DNA of 18,247 nt from NCBI GenBank assembly GCA_038259365.1, contig JBBSOW010000059.1, positions 1-18,247 of the forward strand. The letters run 5' to 3'. This document shows, one piece after another, positions 1 through 7,696 of the stretch (position 1 is the stretch's first letter; every line of letters begins with the position of its first letter). The translations under genes and the position numbers were made by a program. The stretch comes from JBBSOW01 sp038259365. Its GTDB lineage: Bacteria > Actinomycetota > Actinomycetes > Propionibacteriales > Propionibacteriaceae. The notes below the pieces were generated by a model, which was given only the letters and a program-made list of their open reading frames with translations, was not told the origin of the DNA and ran no database searches.

Positions 1-1355
1 CGCCGCCGCTCCAGATCGCGCTGCGCGTCTTCGCGGCGCCGGGCCTCCAGCTCGTGTGCCCGCTCGCGTTCGGCGGCCAGCTCCTGCCCCGCGTCGCCAG
101 CCTCATCCACAAATGGTTGCTCGGTGACTGCCTCGGTGTGCAGACCGGGAGTGCCGCGCGCCAGATCACGAAGCTCGGGGGAAATGACCGCCGAGCCGGC
201 GCCTCCGGTGCGCTCGAGGACCAGAGCGGCCAACCGCCGGACGGGCTCGCTCGCGGCCGCGGTGTCCGCCTCGACAGCGCGCTCGATCTCGGCCTTGGCC
301 TCCGCCCGCCGCCCGTCGGCCAGCATGACCTCGGCGAGAGTGGTGTGGGCGAGCAGGCGAATCGTGGGCGAACAGCCTCGAACGGCCGCCACCCGGACGG
401 CCTCCTGGCCGGCCTCGAGCGCCTCGGGTACGCGGTCGACGCGCACCAGATCGAGGCTCAGGTCGGCACAGGTGGCCGCCAGCTGGCCGGTCGAGGGGGC
501 GGGGAGCGAGGCGGTGAGGCCGCGGAGGAGTTCGGCCAGGGCGCGTCGGGTCACCAACGCCAGATCGGTACCGCCGGTCATCGCCAGCCTGTCCGCGTAG
601 TCGCGGTAGAGGCCGAACAGGGGCTCGGCGAGGCGTTCGACGAGCGTCTTGGGGTGGCGCTCCGGCTCGCTCAGCGCGCCGACGGCCCGGGAGTCGTAGT
701 CGGCCTTGGCCGCGTGGAGGAAGCCCAGCGAATCCTGGGCGCGACCGGCCAGCCAGCGCGCATCGGCGCAGAGCCGATGCGCGTCGAGGACCAAGAACCC
801 GTCCCCGGATCCGGCTTGAGCGGTGGTGGCCGACAGGGTGCTGCGTAGTTCGTCGGTGGCGGCATTGGCGGCGATCGCGTCACTATTGCCGATCGCCGTG
901 CGGGCCCGGCAATAGTGCGCCCAGGCGGCGGCGGCCGGGCTCAGGCGGTACCCGATCTGGTACTCGCGGAGCTGGGCCTCCAGGCCCTGCCACGAATTGG
1001 TGGTGGCGCCGGCGGCATCGCCCAGGCCGAGACCCAGCTGGACGACGGCGAGCTGGACGAGCGCCGTGCCGCAGCGGCTCGCGGCGCCGGGATCGGTGTA
1101 GTTGCTGACGGCTCCCTCGGCGAAAAGGGCGCCCGAGGACAACCGCAGCGCCTCCTGGGCTGGGGGGCTAGCGGCCCCCCAGAGGTGGCCCTGGACGAGG
1201 TGGGCCACCTGCTCGTTCAGCGCGTCGACGAGCGCGGCCTGCCGCTGAGCGCCCGCGCCGGCCTGGCTGCGGACACGCTGGACCGCGGACTGGAGGCGCT
1301 TGGCGGTGCGGGCGTGGTCGTCGGCCTGCTTGGGGCTGGTGTGTTGGGTTGCCAT
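1..1355 (-). CDS. Large alpha-helical protein of unknown function, possibly TPR-like (3' end outside window)
   Basis: An open frame runs on the minus strand from ATG (1355-1353, protein begins MATQHTSPKQ) to the window edge. I translated stretches at several points and met no stop. About 451 codons are visible and the C-terminus is missing. The product is rich in Ala, Leu, Arg and Glu, with repeated amphipathic helix pairs resembling a degenerate TPR or helical-repeat protein. The last visible residues are a charged Glu/Arg segment (ELEARRREDAQRDLERRR) that looks like a coiled coil. I saw no signal peptide or catalytic motif. An AGGGG lies only 2 nt before the ATG, too close for a normal Shine-Dalgarno, so initiation may be leaderless. 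It lies 84 nt downstream of the SixA-type gene on the same strand. I do not recognise the family. Long plus-strand frames across the same stretch are GC-rich shadows. Confidence 0.72.
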   Translation of the reverse strand, partial: MATQHTSPKQADDHARTAKRLQSAVQRVRSQAGAGAQRQAALVDALNEQVAHLVQGHLWGAASPPAQEALRLSSGALFAEGAVSNYTDPGAASRCGTALVQLAVVQLGLGLGDAAGATTNSWQGLEAQLREYQIGYRLSPAAAAWAHYCRARTAIGNSDAIAANAATDELRSTLSATTAQAGSGDGFLVLDAHRLCADARWLAGRAQDSLGFLHAAKADYDSRAVGALSEPERHPKTLVERLAEPLFGLYRDYADRLAMTGGTDLALVTRRALAELLRGLTASLPAPSTGQLAATCADLSLDLVRVDRVPEALEAGQEAVRVAAVRGCSPTIRLLAHTTLAEVMLADGRRAEAKAEIERAVEADTAAASEPVRRLAALVLERTGGAGSAVISPELRDLARGTPGLHTEAVTEQPFVDEAGDAGQELAAERERAHELEARRREDAQRDLERR

Positions 1356-1439
1356 CGCCCCTAGTCCACACCATGGGGCCCAACCTGGTCGAGCCAGCGC
1401 CGAGGCGCCCTGATCTCTTAGACAAAGACGCGCACGACG

Positions 1440-1931
1440 CTACCGGGTGATGATCGAGCGCACGAGGCGGGCGCTGGACAGCTCGGACCAGCTTTGCTCG
1501 ACCTCGAACTGGCACACGGTGGCGGTGGGGTATCCGCCGGAGATCTCGGCCTGCGCCGCCGGCTCGGAGTCTTCGGCGGCCAGCTCGTGGGCCAGGGAGG
1601 GGATGCCGGGGGCGTGGCCGACGACGATGAGCACGCTGACCTCCTCGGGAACCCGCTGGATCTCTTCGAGGATCGTCTCGGCGCGGGCCTGATAGATGCT
1701 GGGCTGGTAGTCCACCGGGCAGGCCAGCCCCAGCCCGGCCAGGGTCTGCTGGGTGCGGACGGCGGTGGAACACAACGCGAAGTCGGGTGGCGGGCCGGAG
1801 CTCTGCAGCTGTGCCCCCACCCTGCGGGCCTGATGTTGGCCGTGCTCGGCGAGGGGTCGCTGGTGGTCGGTCCGCCCGGATGCGGAATCGACGGCCTTGG
1901 CGTGCCGCATCAACAGCAGGGTGCGTGACAT
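1440..1931 (-). CDS. sixA: SixA-type phosphohistidine phosphatase (histidine phosphatase superfamily)
   Basis: This 163-residue protein has the superfamily's N-terminal RH motif (LLLMRHAKA, R9-H10), the RPL segment (R25), an arginine in the ST-x-x-R stretch (R59), and the second catalytic histidine in VVGHAPG (H106). Length and arrangement match small SixA proteins, which remove phosphate from phosphohistidine; many actinobacterial members have no proven substrate. The gene starts 9 nt after the methyltransferase stop, so the two are probably co-transcribed. The Shine-Dalgarno is weak (AGG about 10 nt upstream), which fits translational coupling. The family call is firm. The exact substrate is not visible, and a small-molecule phosphatase role is possible. 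Confidence 0.85.
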   Translation of the reverse strand: MSRTLLLMRHAKAVDSASGRTDHQRPLAEHGQHQARRVGAQLQSSGPPPDFALCSTAVRTQQTLAGLGLACPVDYQPSIYQARAETILEEIQRVPEEVSVLIVVGHAPGIPSLAHELAAEDSEPAAQAEISGGYPTATVCQFEVEQSWSELSSARLVRSIITR

Positions 1932-1940
1932 GGTTCGAGC

Positions 1941-2951
1941 CTATTCCTTGGTCGCCACGACGACGTCGCGGGTGATGGAGGAGTCCACGCGATGGGCCAG
2001 CCGCAGCCAGGCCTCGCCCGTGCACACCCGCAACCCGCTGTCGTCGAGCATCTGCGTCAGCGCCTCCCGGGTCAGGCCGTGGGTGTTCCAGGAGAGCCCG
2101 AGCGCGCCTCCGCTGCGGAGCTGGCTGGCCCACCCGGGCAGTGCCTCGGAGAGCAGCGCGGCGGGGGAGCGGTCCCGCTTCCGGTCGGGCGGGGCCGCCT
2201 GGGTCGTGTGAGGGGGCGCTGCGCTGCCGTGCACCACCCCGTAGGGCGCATCGGTGACGACCGCGTCGAACCGTTTCTTGCCCCACAACCGCTTGGAATC
2301 GCGGGTGTCGCCGGTGAAGATCGTCATCGACAGCTGATCCGGCGCCTCGAGTTGTGCCTCGAGCTTCTTACCCAGCGCCTTGCCCTCGCGGCGAACCGGG
2401 TTCAGTTCTATGCGGTGCTTGACCCGGGCCCGGCGCAGGTAGGTCCGCAGGAACGCGTTAAGCGCTTCGACGGCGCGGACGTCCGATTCCACGCCGGCGC
2501 CGTGGTGACCCATCAGCCAGGCGGTCGTGAGCGTGGTGCCCCGCCCGCACAGCGGATCGAGGATCGTCATGGGTTCCTCGACGCTCCCGCGACGCTGCAC
2601 CTGGCTCAACGTCAGGTTCACCAGCTTGCGCGTGAACTGTTCGTTGGTCTTGCCGGGGTACTTGGGGATTGTCACCAGGTCCTCGCCGATGGGGCCGGTT
2701 CGCCGGTCTACCGCGATCGGACGCAGCAGGTCGCCGGCTCGCTCGAACAGTCCGAGGAAGGCCGATTGCCCGCCGATGCCGGCCGGCGGCTGGTCGGCGG
2801 CGAAGCCGAGGTAACCCACCCCCGCCAACTCGACGGGCGTCGCCCCCTCGACGCCCGCGCAGATCTCCAGCTCGGCGGCCGCCAGCTCATCGGCCGCGGC
2901 GGCGTAGACCCGGTTGGCGGCGGGAGCGAGCAACATCGCATACGTCGGCAT
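1941..2951 (-). CDS. TRM11-like SAM-dependent methyltransferase (Rossmann-fold, RNA or DNA)
   Basis: The 336-residue protein has an N-terminal region of about 95 residues, then the TRM11-type signature YPGKTNEQFTR (98-108). Next come the SAM-binding motif I DPLCGRGTT (132-140) and the target-base motif as DAPYG (234-238), where DPPYG or NPPY is usual for amino-methyltransferases. The C-terminal SSITRDVVVATKE segment resembles the conserved end of this family. TRM11 proteins make N2-methylguanosine in tRNA, but bacterial relatives are mostly uncharacterised and DNA substrates cannot be excluded. The ATG at 2951 gives full length; an in-frame ATG at 2936 is an alternative. It is divergent from the Nudix gene across 75 bp and leads into the SixA-type gene. 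Confidence 0.82.
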   Translation of the reverse strand: MPTYAMLLAPAANRVYAAAADELAAAELEICAGVEGATPVELAGVGYLGFAADQPPAGIGGQSAFLGLFERAGDLLRPIAVDRRTGPIGEDLVTIPKYPGKTNEQFTRKLVNLTLSQVQRRGSVEEPMTILDPLCGRGTTLTTAWLMGHHGAGVESDVRAVEALNAFLRTYLRRARVKHRIELNPVRREGKALGKKLEAQLEAPDQLSMTIFTGDTRDSKRLWGKKRFDAVVTDAPYGVVHGSAAPPHTTQAAPPDRKRDRSPAALLSEALPGWASQLRSGGALGLSWNTHGLTREALTQMLDDSGLRVCTGEAWLRLAHRVDSSITRDVVVATKE

Positions 2952-2989
2952 GGGCCCGAGTATTCCGCACCCGTGCGGCTACCCGGCGG

Positions 2990-3020
2990 TTGACCTGGTG
3001 ACCTCGGGCGGCGGTAGGTT
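2990..3020 (+). promoter_or_regulatory. Putative leaderless promoter of the Nudix gene
   Basis: A TTGACC hexamer (2990-2995) is followed by a 19-nt spacer and TAGGTT (3015-3020), matching an actinobacterial TAnnnT -10. The ATG begins 6 nt after the -10, so transcription would start at or next to the start codon. No Shine-Dalgarno is present. The spacer is slightly longer than ideal. Confidence 0.5.
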
Positions 3021-3026
3021 CGGGGA

Positions 3027-3512
3027 ATGCCAACCCCACCATTCGTCCTCGCCCTGCGCGAGCGGATCGGCGACCAGCCCTTGTGGCTCTCGGGAGCAAC
3101 CGCGGTGATCCTGCGCCAGCTCGACGGCCACCAGCAGGTGCTGCTGATCCGGCGCAGCGACACCGGCCAGTGGACCCCGGTCTCGGGCATCGTCGATCCG
3201 GGCGAGGATCCGCACCTGACGGTGGTGCGCGAGGCCCTGGAAGAGGCGTCGGTCGATGTCGAGGTCGAGCGCCTGATCTGGCTGCACACCACGGAGATGG
3301 TCGTCTACGACAACGGCGATCAGACCCAATACCTGGATCACTGCTTTCGCTGTCGTTGGTTGGCTGGGCGCCCTGAGCCGGGAGACGACGAGGCCACCGA
3401 GGCGGCGTTCTTCTTCGTCGCCGAGCTTCCGCCGCTCAGCGAGCGGCACCGGCAGATGATCGAGCTCGCGCTGGAGAACCGCCCAGAAACCCACCTCGGG
3501 CCCCGCGCGTAA
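3027..3512 (+). CDS. Nudix hydrolase
   Basis: The 161-residue protein carries a complete Nudix box at residues 54-76: G54, E60, then REALEE (68-73), with Ser in place of the usual final Gly. The Glu residues bind the Mg2+ used to hydrolyse nucleoside diphosphates linked to another group. The N-terminal half (ATAVILR, QQVLLIRR) and the segment G-Q-W-T-P-V-S-G are typical of mutT-like actinobacterial Nudix proteins. The substrate cannot be read from the sequence. The ATG is chosen because a -10 element sits 6 nt before it. The gene converges on ppa, and its stop codon lies in the loop of a terminator-like hairpin. Confidence 0.9.
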   Translation: MPTPPFVLALRERIGDQPLWLSGATAVILRQLDGHQQVLLIRRSDTGQWTPVSGIVDPGEDPHLTVVREALEEASVDVEVERLIWLHTTEMVVYDNGDQTQYLDHCFRCRWLAGRPEPGDDEATEAAFFFVAELPPLSERHRQMIELALENRPETHLGPRA

Positions 3513-3528
3513 GCGAGCGGGACCCGAG
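3495..3528. terminator. Bidirectional terminator-like hairpin between Nudix gene and ppa
   Basis: A 12-position stem with one mismatch pairs 3495-3506 with 3517-3528 (outer CTCGGG/CCCGAG, inner CCCGC/GCGGG), with a 10-nt loop. The Nudix stop codon TAA (3510-3512) lies in the loop. There is no T-tract on either side. The position between two convergent genes 31 bp apart supports a shared terminator. Confidence 0.6.
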
Positions 3529-3543
3529 CTGGACGCCCAACCG

Positions 3544-4107
3544 TCAGGCGTGGTTCACGTTCAGCTTCTCGAACGGCGTGCCCTTGGCGCGCTCCCAGCT
3601 GCGCTGAATCTCGGCCTCCGCGCCCGCCCGGTCCGACCAGCTGGCGCCCTCGACGGACTTGCCCGGCTCGAGGTCCTTGTAGACGGTGAAGAAGTGCTCG
3701 ATCTCCAACAGGCTGAGCCGGGACACGTCCTTGATGTCTCGCAGGTGATTTCGCCGGTGATCATCGACCGGCACGCAGAGGACCTTGTCGTCGCCGCCGG
3801 CCTCATCGGTCATCCGGAACATCCCGATCGTCCGGCACCGGATCAGGCAACCGGGGAAGGTCTTCTCCGGCACCAAAACCAGGGCATCGAGCGGATCCCC
3901 GTCCTCGCCGAGGGTCTGCTCGATGAACCCGTAGTCGGACGGGTACTGGGTGGCGGTGAACAGGGTCCGATCGAGCCTGATCCGGCCCGTCTCGTGATCC
4001 ATCTCGTACTTGTTCTTGCCGCCTCGAGGAATCTCGATGGTCACATCGAACTGGATCCCGTCAGGAGTGGTGTAGTCACTTTCCTCCTGCTCGAAGTACT
4101 CGGTCAC
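3544..4107 (-). CDS. ppa: Inorganic pyrophosphatase (family I)
   Basis: This cytoplasmic Mg2+-dependent enzyme hydrolyses pyrophosphate to phosphate. From GTG 4107 it is 187 residues. The core matches actinobacterial Ppa: FDVTIEIPRGGKNKYE, DHETGRIRLDR, YPSDYGFIE, the family signature DGDPLD (69-74), DDKVLCVP, and HFFTVYKDLEPGK. The start is uncertain. GTG 4107 has an AGAGG about 6 nt upstream. ATG 4149 and ATG 4179 are also in frame but lack a good ribosome site and push further toward the divergent dac gene. The usual family start would lie close to the FDVTIEI segment, so this copy carries an N-terminal extension of about 18 residues or more (TEYFEQEESDYTTPDG). Function is certain; the start is about 60% sure. 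Confidence 0.93.
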   Translation of the reverse strand: MTEYFEQEESDYTTPDGIQFDVTIEIPRGGKNKYEMDHETGRIRLDRTLFTATQYPSDYGFIEQTLGEDGDPLDALVLVPEKTFPGCLIRCRTIGMFRMTDEAGGDDKVLCVPVDDHRRNHLRDIKDVSRLSLLEIEHFFTVYKDLEPGKSVEGASWSDRAGAEAEIQRSWERAKGTPFEKLNVNHA

Positions 4108-4122
4108 GTCGCGCCTCTTCCC

Positions 4123-4128
4123 TATGAT
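4123..4128 (+). promoter_or_regulatory. Possible -10 element for dacB
   Basis: TATGAT matches the -10 consensus at 5 of 6 positions and lies in the 95-bp divergent ppa/dacB spacer, about 75 nt upstream of the dacB GTG. No convincing -35 is seen. No minus-strand promoter for ppa could be assigned with confidence. Confidence 0.28.
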
Positions 4129-4192
4129 GGTCTTGCAGGATCTTGCCATGCAGGTTCCGCAGAGCAAATCGTCAATCACACCATTTGACCAC

Positions 4193-4198
4193 AGGAGG
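4193..4198 (+). promoter_or_regulatory. Strong Shine-Dalgarno fixing the dacB GTG start
   Basis: A full AGGAGG lies 4 nt before the GTG at 4203. It favours this start over the in-frame ATG at 4143, which would add 20 residues before the membrane anchor and has no ribosome site. Confidence 0.8.
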
Positions 4199-4202
4199 CG
4201 GC

Positions 4203-5609
4203 GTGTCCTCTCGCCCGGACCGGATCGCCGGGCTAGCGGTCGCGCTCGTCGTGGTCGTCGTGATCCTCGGGCTGGTCACCGGGGTGTTGCCCCGAGTGGC
4301 CCGCGGCGCCCTCTACGGCAGCGGCCTGTGGTCGGACGGCGGCTCCGCCTCGATCGATCCGAACCTCGCCGGCGCGCCGGAAGCGAAGCCCAAGCCACCG
4401 CCCCCGGTCCTCACGTCCCCGACCGCTGAGGCGGACGTCTCGGCCGATTCGCTGGCCAAGCGCATCCAGGCCGTCGACGCCAAAGGTGTCGGGGGCACGG
4501 TCAGCGCCTTCGTGGCCGAAGCCGACGGCACAAGGGTGTACTCCGCCGCAAGCAACCGGGCGAGGATCCCCGCCTCGACGATGAAGCTCCTCACCGCCGC
4601 CGCCGCCTTGACGCTGTTCGGGGACGAACATCGCTTCGAGACCACCGTGACCCGGCCGAACGCCCGGCAGATCGTGTTGGTCGGCGGCGGTGATCCCTAC
4701 CTGTGCAGCAAGAACGCCTGCGCCCCGCAATCGGCGAAGCTGCAGACCCTAGCCGCCCAGACCGCGCGGGAACTCAAGCTCGCCAACGCCACGTCGGTGT
4801 CGCTCGGCTACGACGATTCCCTGTTCACCGGGCCCGCCTGGAACCCGGCGTGGCCGGCCGGCTACGCCGATCAGGTCACCCCCACCTCCGCGCTGTGGGT
4901 GAACGAGGGCCGGATCGGCGGAGTCTCCCCGGGCCCCCGGAGAGCCAAGCCGGCCAAGGCGGCCGCCGAGGAGTTCGCCGCGCTGCTGAAAAGGGCCGGC
5001 GTCGAGGTGGCCAAGGTCTCCCCGCTGACCAGCCCCGAAGACGCCGAGGAGATCGCCGCGGTGCAATCCCAGCCGTTGGCGGTGATCGTGGAGGAAATCT
5101 TGCTCCGCTCCGATAACGACGCCGCCGAGGTCCTCCTCCGCCAGGCGGGGGTAACCAGCACAGGCGAGGGATCCATCAAGGCGGGTCAGCGGGCGGTGCG
5201 CGCCACGATCGCCGAGCTGGCCGGGAACACCCGGGCCACGATCGTCGACGGCAGCGGGCTGGCCCGCACCAACAAGGTGCCCTCGAAGTTGCTGGTCAGC
5301 CTCATCCGGGCGGGCATCGACCCCCACACCCCCGGGCTCAGGGCCCTGGCGACGGGACTGCCGGTGGCCGGGGTGACGGGCAGCCTCACCTACCGGTTCG
5401 TCTCCACCTCGACCGACCCGGCTCGGGGCATGGTGCGCGCCAAGACCGGGACGCTGCGCAAGACCCACGCGCTCGCCGGGTACGTGCAGACGGTCGACGG
5501 CACCACCTTGGCGTTCGCCTTCTTGGTCAACGACGCCAAGTCCGACTACGCGGCGCGGGTGTGGCTGGACAGGGTCTCGGCGGCCATAGCGGGCTGCGGC
5601 TGCCAGTAG
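4203..5609 (+). CDS. dacB: D-alanyl-D-alanine carboxypeptidase/endopeptidase (PBP4, peptidase S13)
   Basis: The 468-residue protein trims or cleaves peptidoglycan stem peptides outside the membrane. It has a short basic N-terminus, a hydrophobic anchor or signal (about residues 8-30) and a Pro/Ala-rich linker (about 55-75). All three penicillin-binding motifs follow: STMK (S125 nucleophile to K128), SDN (303-305) and KTGT (414-417). The DGSGLARTNKV segment is also typical of S13 enzymes. The family has a large insert between the first two motifs, and the spacing of 175 residues here fits. It is divergent from ppa and upstream of a DUF2342 gene, as in many actinobacteria. The start is fixed by AGGAGG at 4193-4198. 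Confidence 0.93.
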   Translation: MSSRPDRIAGLAVALVVVVVILGLVTGVLPRVARGALYGSGLWSDGGSASIDPNLAGAPEAKPKPPPPVLTSPTAEADVSADSLAKRIQAVDAKGVGGTVSAFVAEADGTRVYSAASNRARIPASTMKLLTAAAALTLFGDEHRFETTVTRPNARQIVLVGGGDPYLCSKNACAPQSAKLQTLAAQTARELKLANATSVSLGYDDSLFTGPAWNPAWPAGYADQVTPTSALWVNEGRIGGVSPGPRRAKPAKAAAEEFAALLKRAGVEVAKVSPLTSPEDAEEIAAVQSQPLAVIVEEILLRSDNDAAEVLLRQAGVTSTGEGSIKAGQRAVRATIAELAGNTRATIVDGSGLARTNKVPSKLLVSLIRAGIDPHTPGLRALATGLPVAGVTGSLTYRFVSTSTDPARGMVRAKTGTLRKTHALAGYVQTVDGTTLAFAFLVNDAKSDYAARVWLDRVSAAIAGCGCQ

Positions 5610-5639
5610 CGCGCGCTGCGTCGCCGCACCGTCGATGGC

Positions 5640-5645
5640 TAGAGT
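5640..5645 (+). promoter_or_regulatory. Putative leaderless -10 element of the DUF2342 gene
   Basis: TAGAGT fits TAnnnT and ends exactly 6 nt before the ATG at 5652, the same geometry as at the Nudix gene. No Shine-Dalgarno is visible in the 42-nt gap after dacB. No clear -35 hexamer is seen. Confidence 0.45.
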
Positions 5646-5651
5646 CGATAC

Positions 5652-6731
5652 ATGACGTCCACCCCGTCGATCGATTGGCGGCAAGCAGCTGCGACCGGTC
5701 GAGCGTTGACGCGACCCGGACCGAAGGTCGACGCCGCCGAGGCGCGGCGACTCGTGAGTTCGCTACGCCGACACGCCGACCGGGCCGCCGACTACGTCCG
5801 CGAGGTGACCGAACTCGACGCCCCCCGAGGCAACTCCGAGGTGCTCGTGGTGGATCGGCGCAGTTGGATCAGCGCCAACGCCGCCTCCTTCGAACGGGCC
5901 ATTGACGGGCCCGGGCCCGCCACCACGGAAGGCGCCGAGCGTCCGAATAGGCCGACCCCGGATGTCGCGGAGCGGCTCGTCGCCAAGACCGCCGGCATTC
6001 AGCTCGGCGCCCTGCTGGCCTACCTGTCCTCGAAGGTGCTCGGCCAGTTCGATCCCTTCCATCGGCCCGGGGACCAGCGGGGCCGGCTGCTCCTGGTGGC
6101 GCCGAACGTGTTGAGCGTGGAGGAGCAGATGGGCGTCGACGCGGAGGACTTCCGGCTATGGGTGTGTCTGCACGAGGAGACCCATCGGGTCCAGTTCACC
6201 CATACGCCGTGGCTGGCCGAACACCTGCAGGATCAGCTGGCGCGGTTGGTGGGCCTGGGCGGCGTCTCGAGCCTGGGCACGGCCTGGCAGGGGTGGCGGC
6301 GCCGGGACCTCGCTTCGGACGCGAGCGCGCGGGGAGCCGTCGAGGGTCGATCACTGCTGGAGGTGGTTTCCACCCCCGAGCAGCAGCAGGTGATCGATCA
6401 GGTCTCGGCGGTCATGAGCCTGTTGGAGGGCCACGCCGACGTCATGATGGATTCGGTGGGAACCGACGTGATCCCGAGCGCGCGGTTGATCCGGAACCGG
6501 TTCGACAAGCGTCGGCAAGGCACCGGGCCCGATCGCCACATCCGGCGCTGGCTGGGCCTCGACGCCAAGATGCGGCAGTACCGAGAAGGGGCCGTCTTTG
6601 CACGCCGCGTGCTCGGGGAGGTGGGCAACAACGGCTTCAACCTCGTCTTCACCTCCCCCAACACCCTGCCCTCACTGCCCGAGATCCACGACCCCGAGTT
6701 GTGGTTGGCGCGGGTGGGTCGTGGCGCGTAA
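5652..6731 (+). CDS. Zinc-dependent metalloprotease-like protein, DUF2342 family
   Basis: The 359-residue protein contains a zincin HExxH motif, HEETH (174-178), in VCLHEETHRVQF. A later helix, LLEGHADVMMD, carries Glu259 as the likely third zinc ligand. This is the DUF2342 family, sometimes annotated as an F420-biosynthesis-associated protein, which regularly sits between dac and tilS in actinobacteria. Its substrate is not established. No signal peptide or membrane segment is seen, so it is probably cytoplasmic. The 3' end overlaps tilS by 11 bp, suggesting co-transcription. Proteolytic activity is an inference from the motif. Confidence 0.87.
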   Translation: MTSTPSIDWRQAAATGRALTRPGPKVDAAEARRLVSSLRRHADRAADYVREVTELDAPRGNSEVLVVDRRSWISANAASFERAIDGPGPATTEGAERPNRPTPDVAERLVAKTAGIQLGALLAYLSSKVLGQFDPFHRPGDQRGRLLLVAPNVLSVEEQMGVDAEDFRLWVCLHEETHRVQFTHTPWLAEHLQDQLARLVGLGGVSSLGTAWQGWRRRDLASDASARGAVEGRSLLEVVSTPEQQQVIDQVSAVMSLLEGHADVMMDSVGTDVIPSARLIRNRFDKRRQGTGPDRHIRRWLGLDAKMRQYREGAVFARRVLGEVGNNGFNLVFTSPNTLPSLPEIHDPELWLARVGRGA

Positions 6732-7692
6732 GGCGTTGGGCTCGGCCACCATGCGGGTGGCCCAGGCCGTGGCCGAATCGGTGGGCGGGTACCGCCACGA
6801 GCTACTGGTGGCGTGTTCGGGCGGCGCCGATTCCCTCGCGTTGGCCGCCGGGGCCATGCACGTCGCGCAGCGAAACGGGCTGCGGGTCCGTGGCGTCATC
6901 ATCGATCACGGGTTGCAGGCCGACTCCGCGGGGGTGGCAGGGCGGGCGCGCGAGGAGTTGCAGCGGCTGGGAATGAGCGCCCGGGTCGAGCGGGTGCACG
7001 TCGATCTCGGTGGCGGTCTGGGAGTCGAGGCCGCCGCCCGGGCCGCCCGATACTCCGCTTTGGACGAGTTGGCCGGTCGGGCCCGGGCCAACGTGCTGTT
7101 GGGGCACACCCTCGACGATCAGGCCGAGACCGTCTTGCTCGGCCTCACGCGAGGCTCGGGCATCCGCTCCCTCGCCGGTATCGCGAAACAGCGAGCCCAC
7201 TACATTCGCCCCCTGCTGGGCCTGCGCCGCCGAGACACCGAGGCGGCCTGCGCCGAGCTCGGCATCCGGGCCTGGCACGATCCGCACAACGCCGATCCGG
7301 TGTTCACCCGGGCGCGGGTGCGGCATCGAGTGTTGCCTTTGCTGGAGGCGGAGTTGGGGCCCGGCATCGCCGAGGCCTTGGCGCGCACGGCCGAGCTCGC
7401 CACCGCCGACGCCGACTACCTGGACCGCGCGTGTGCTGAGGCTCGCAGCGGGGTGGTCAGCGGCACCGGGGGGAAGGAGTTGGCGTGTCAGCCGCTCGCT
7501 GAGCTGCACCCGGCCCTGCGGCGGCGGGTGCTGCGTCGGTGGCTGCTCGAAAGGGGGGCACAGCAACCGAGCCTGGCGCACGTGCGCGCCGTCGAGGGAC
7601 TGATTCTGGGTTGGCGCGGGCAGAGGTGGGTGGAGGTGTCGGGGCTGAAGGTGATCCGGGATGCCGATCAGCTCCGGGCTGTGACAAGCTGA
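6721..7692 (+). CDS. tilS: tRNA(Ile)-lysidine synthetase
   Basis: TilS attaches lysine to C34 of the tRNA(Ile) CAU anticodon so that it reads AUA. The PP-loop ATP-binding motif SGGADS is at residues 33-38. Further family segments are IIDHGLQ, GHTLDDQAETVLLGLTRGSG and the RNRIR-like FTRARVRHRVLPLLE. From GTG 6721 the protein is 323 residues, the short actinobacterial form without the C-terminal tRNA-binding domain of E. coli TilS. The GTG overlaps the DUF2342 gene by 11 bp. An earlier in-frame ATG at 6598 lies deep inside that gene and is unlikely; ATG 6751 is a possible alternative. It is followed by hpt after 4 bp. Confidence 0.92.
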   Translation: MARKALGSATMRVAQAVAESVGGYRHELLVACSGGADSLALAAGAMHVAQRNGLRVRGVIIDHGLQADSAGVAGRAREELQRLGMSARVERVHVDLGGGLGVEAAARAARYSALDELAGRARANVLLGHTLDDQAETVLLGLTRGSGIRSLAGIAKQRAHYIRPLLGLRRRDTEAACAELGIRAWHDPHNADPVFTRARVRHRVLPLLEAELGPGIAEALARTAELATADADYLDRACAEARSGVVSGTGGKELACQPLAELHPALRRRVLRRWLLERGAQQPSLAHVRAVEGLILGWRGQRWVEVSGLKVIRDADQLRAVTS

Positions 7693-7696
7693 GCAG

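Noticed and set aside
54..848. Plus-strand open frames over the first 1.3 kb
   Set aside because: They are codon-register shadows of the minus-strand gene running off the window edge, with skewed Gly/Arg/Ala composition.
1992..2993. A 333-codon plus-strand frame opposite the methyltransferase
   Set aside because: The minus-strand frame carries clear methyltransferase motifs; this one is a GC shadow.
4165..4180. TTGACG on the minus strand as the -35 of a ppa promoter
   Set aside because: At a 17-nt spacer the -10 position reads TGCATG, which is not a credible match.
4140..4202. dacB start at ATG 4143
   Set aside because: It lacks a ribosome site, while GTG 4203 has AGGAGG 4 nt upstream and gives a normal basic-plus-hydrophobic N-terminus.
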